A stretch of DNA of 64,000 nt from Micromonospora radicis (GTDB taxonomy: Bacteria; Actinomycetota; Actinomycetes; Mycobacteriales; Micromonosporaceae). Within the stretch, counting starts at the first letter, position 1. Each line of letters begins with the position of its first letter. Both the position numbers and the translations under genes were made by a program. A model generated the notes under the pieces. That model saw only the letters and a program-made list of their open reading frames with translations, ran no database searches and was not told where the DNA came from. The stretch lies in contig NZ_QXEC01000008.1 of NCBI RefSeq assembly GCF_003583405.1, positions 62,001 to 126,000 of the forward strand, in the 5' to 3' direction. Shown here piece after piece: positions 63,056-64,000 of this stretch.

Positions 63056-64000
63056 GTGCACGACTTCACGAACCTGCTGATCCAGGTCGGTGCCCTGCTC
63101 TTCCTGCTCGGGCTGCTCGGCCGGCTCGGTCGCCGGGTAGGGCTCTCGCCGATCCCGCTGTACCTGCTCGCGGGACTCGCCTTCGGCCACGGCGGCGTCC
63201 TGGAGCTGCACGCCAGCGAGGAGTTCTTCGCCGTCGGCGCCGAGATCGGCGTGATCCTGCTCCTGTTGATGCTCGGCCTGGAGTACTCCGCCGACGAACT
63301 GGTCGGCAACCTGCGGTCAGCCGCGCCGGCCGGCCTGTTCGACGCCGTGCTCAACGCACTGCCGGGCGCGGCCTTCGCGTTGCTGCTCGGCTGGGGTTGG
63401 GTGGCCGCTGTGGTGCTCGCCGGGATCACCTGGGTCTCGTCCTCCGGTGTGATCGCGAAGGTACTCGCCGACCTGGGCCGGCTCGGCAACCGGGAGACGC
63501 CGGTGGTCCTCTCCGTGCTGGTGGTCGAGGACCTGGCCATGGCGTTCTACCTGCCGCTGGTCACCGCGCTGCTCGCCGGGGTCGGCCTGGCCAAGGGCGG
63601 GGTGGCCCTGGGGATCGCGGTACTCACGGTGGTCACGGTGCTGGTGGTCGCACTGCGCTACGGCAACCTCGTGTCCCGGGCCATGTCCGCCGACAACCCC
63701 GAGGCGCTGCTGCTCGGGGTGCTCGGCCTGACCCTGCTGGTGGCCGGCGTCGCGGCGAAGCTACAGGTGTCGGCGGCGGTGGGCGCGTTCCTGGTCGGCA
63801 TCGCACTCTCGGGCCCGGTCGCCCACCACGCCACCGAACTGCTCACCCCACTGCGTGATCTGTTCGCCGCTGTCTTCTTCGTCTTCTTCGGGCTGGCCAC
63901 CGACCCGCGGCACATCCCACCGGTGCTGCTGCCCGCGCTGCTGCTCGCGCTGGTCACCATGGCCACCAAGACCCTCACCGGCTATCTGGCCGCGCGTCGG
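63056..64000 (+). CDS. KhtU-like cation:proton antiporter (CPA2), cut by the window end
   Basis: 315 residues are in the window, from GTG 63056. At least nine membrane helices are visible. Family features are GLSPIPLYLLAGLAFGHGG near the start, LLLLMLGLEYSADEL, GITWVSSSGVIAKVLADLGR and LVVEDLAMAFYLPL with the conserved ED of CPA2 exchangers. It exchanges K+ or Na+ for H+ under control of the preceding KhtT-like protein. The C-terminus lies beyond the edge. Confidence 0.9.
   Translation, partial: MHDFTNLLIQVGALLFLLGLLGRLGRRVGLSPIPLYLLAGLAFGHGGVLELHASEEFFAVGAEIGVILLLLMLGLEYSADELVGNLRSAAPAGLFDAVLNALPGAAFALLLGWGWVAAVVLAGITWVSSSGVIAKVLADLGRLGNRETPVVLSVLVVEDLAMAFYLPLVTALLAGVGLAKGGVALGIAVLTVVTVLVVALRYGNLVSRAMSADNPEALLLGVLGLTLLVAGVAAKLQVSAAVGAFLVGIALSGPVAHHATELLTPLRDLFAAVFFVFFGLATDPRHIPPVLLPALLLALVTMATKTLTGYLAARR

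Overview
This 64 kb window is chromosomal DNA from a high-G+C actinomycete, most likely Micromonosporaceae (Micromonospora-like). The evidence is the strongly G/C-ending codons, the many GTG starts, a BldC-type developmental regulator next to valine dehydrogenase and purM/purF, a DUF3073 protein, an FadA2-FabG4-HtdX block as in mycobacteria, and an HspR-type HAIR operator at clpB. I see no rRNA, tRNA, CRISPR, integrase or intact insertion sequence.

Layout. 0-4 kb: the start of a gene running off the left edge, a PPOX/F420-type enzyme, bldC, a conserved hypothetical, valine/leucine dehydrogenase and DUF3073. 4-5.3 kb: a two-gene RiPP locus, a radical SAM/SPASM maturase with a 78-residue precursor whose C-terminus carries four aromatic-X-X motifs (cyclophane type, AmcA/AmcB-like). 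5.4-19 kb: purine genes on the minus strand (purM, purF; purL, purQ, purS; purB), interleaved with a sterol-carrier-like protein, a large Gly-Tyr-repeat membrane protein, a ComB-like phosphatase, a trypsin-like protease and a YbjQ protein. 19-24 kb: a lipoprotein, then thiolase, FabG4 and MaoC.

23.8-27.9 kb holds the most interesting candidate system. It is a tightly coupled four-gene operon behind a tandem palindromic operator: an NrtR-like Nudix/winged-helix regulator, a J-domain/pseudokinase fusion, a VWA (MIDAS) protein and a divergent second adenylosuccinate synthetase. The housekeeping purA lies at 43.6-44.9 kb. 27.9-32.8 kb: DedA, a TetR regulator with its palindromic operator, an SCP2 protein, acyl-CoA dehydrogenase and acyl-CoA ligase. 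32.9-40.7 kb: a three-gene membrane module of NfeD/YqiJ-like protein, flotillin/YqiK and a 1680-residue AAA ATPase of the DUF3686 type.

41-45 kb: purD, then an AbiEi-like/DUF559-like gene bracketed by two near-identical 63-64 bp palindromes and preceded by two perfect DnaA boxes, then purA. 45-54 kb: a degenerate diacylglycerol-kinase-fold protein, a proline-rich ParA-like ATPase, DUF3151, a LOG-family protein, class II fructose-bisphosphate aldolase, a holin-like protein, a small acidic protein, a DUF368 transporter and an ArsR regulator. 54-64 kb: pyrE, a short-chain dehydrogenase, two proline/glycine-tailed membrane proteins, a DUF4178 protein, clpB, a lipoprotein and a KhtT/KhtU-type cation:proton antiporter cut by the right edge.

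Almost every convergent gene pair is separated by a long perfect or near-perfect hairpin, so terminators are unusually easy to read here. Several of these hairpins look like dispersed palindromic repeats rather than simple terminators.
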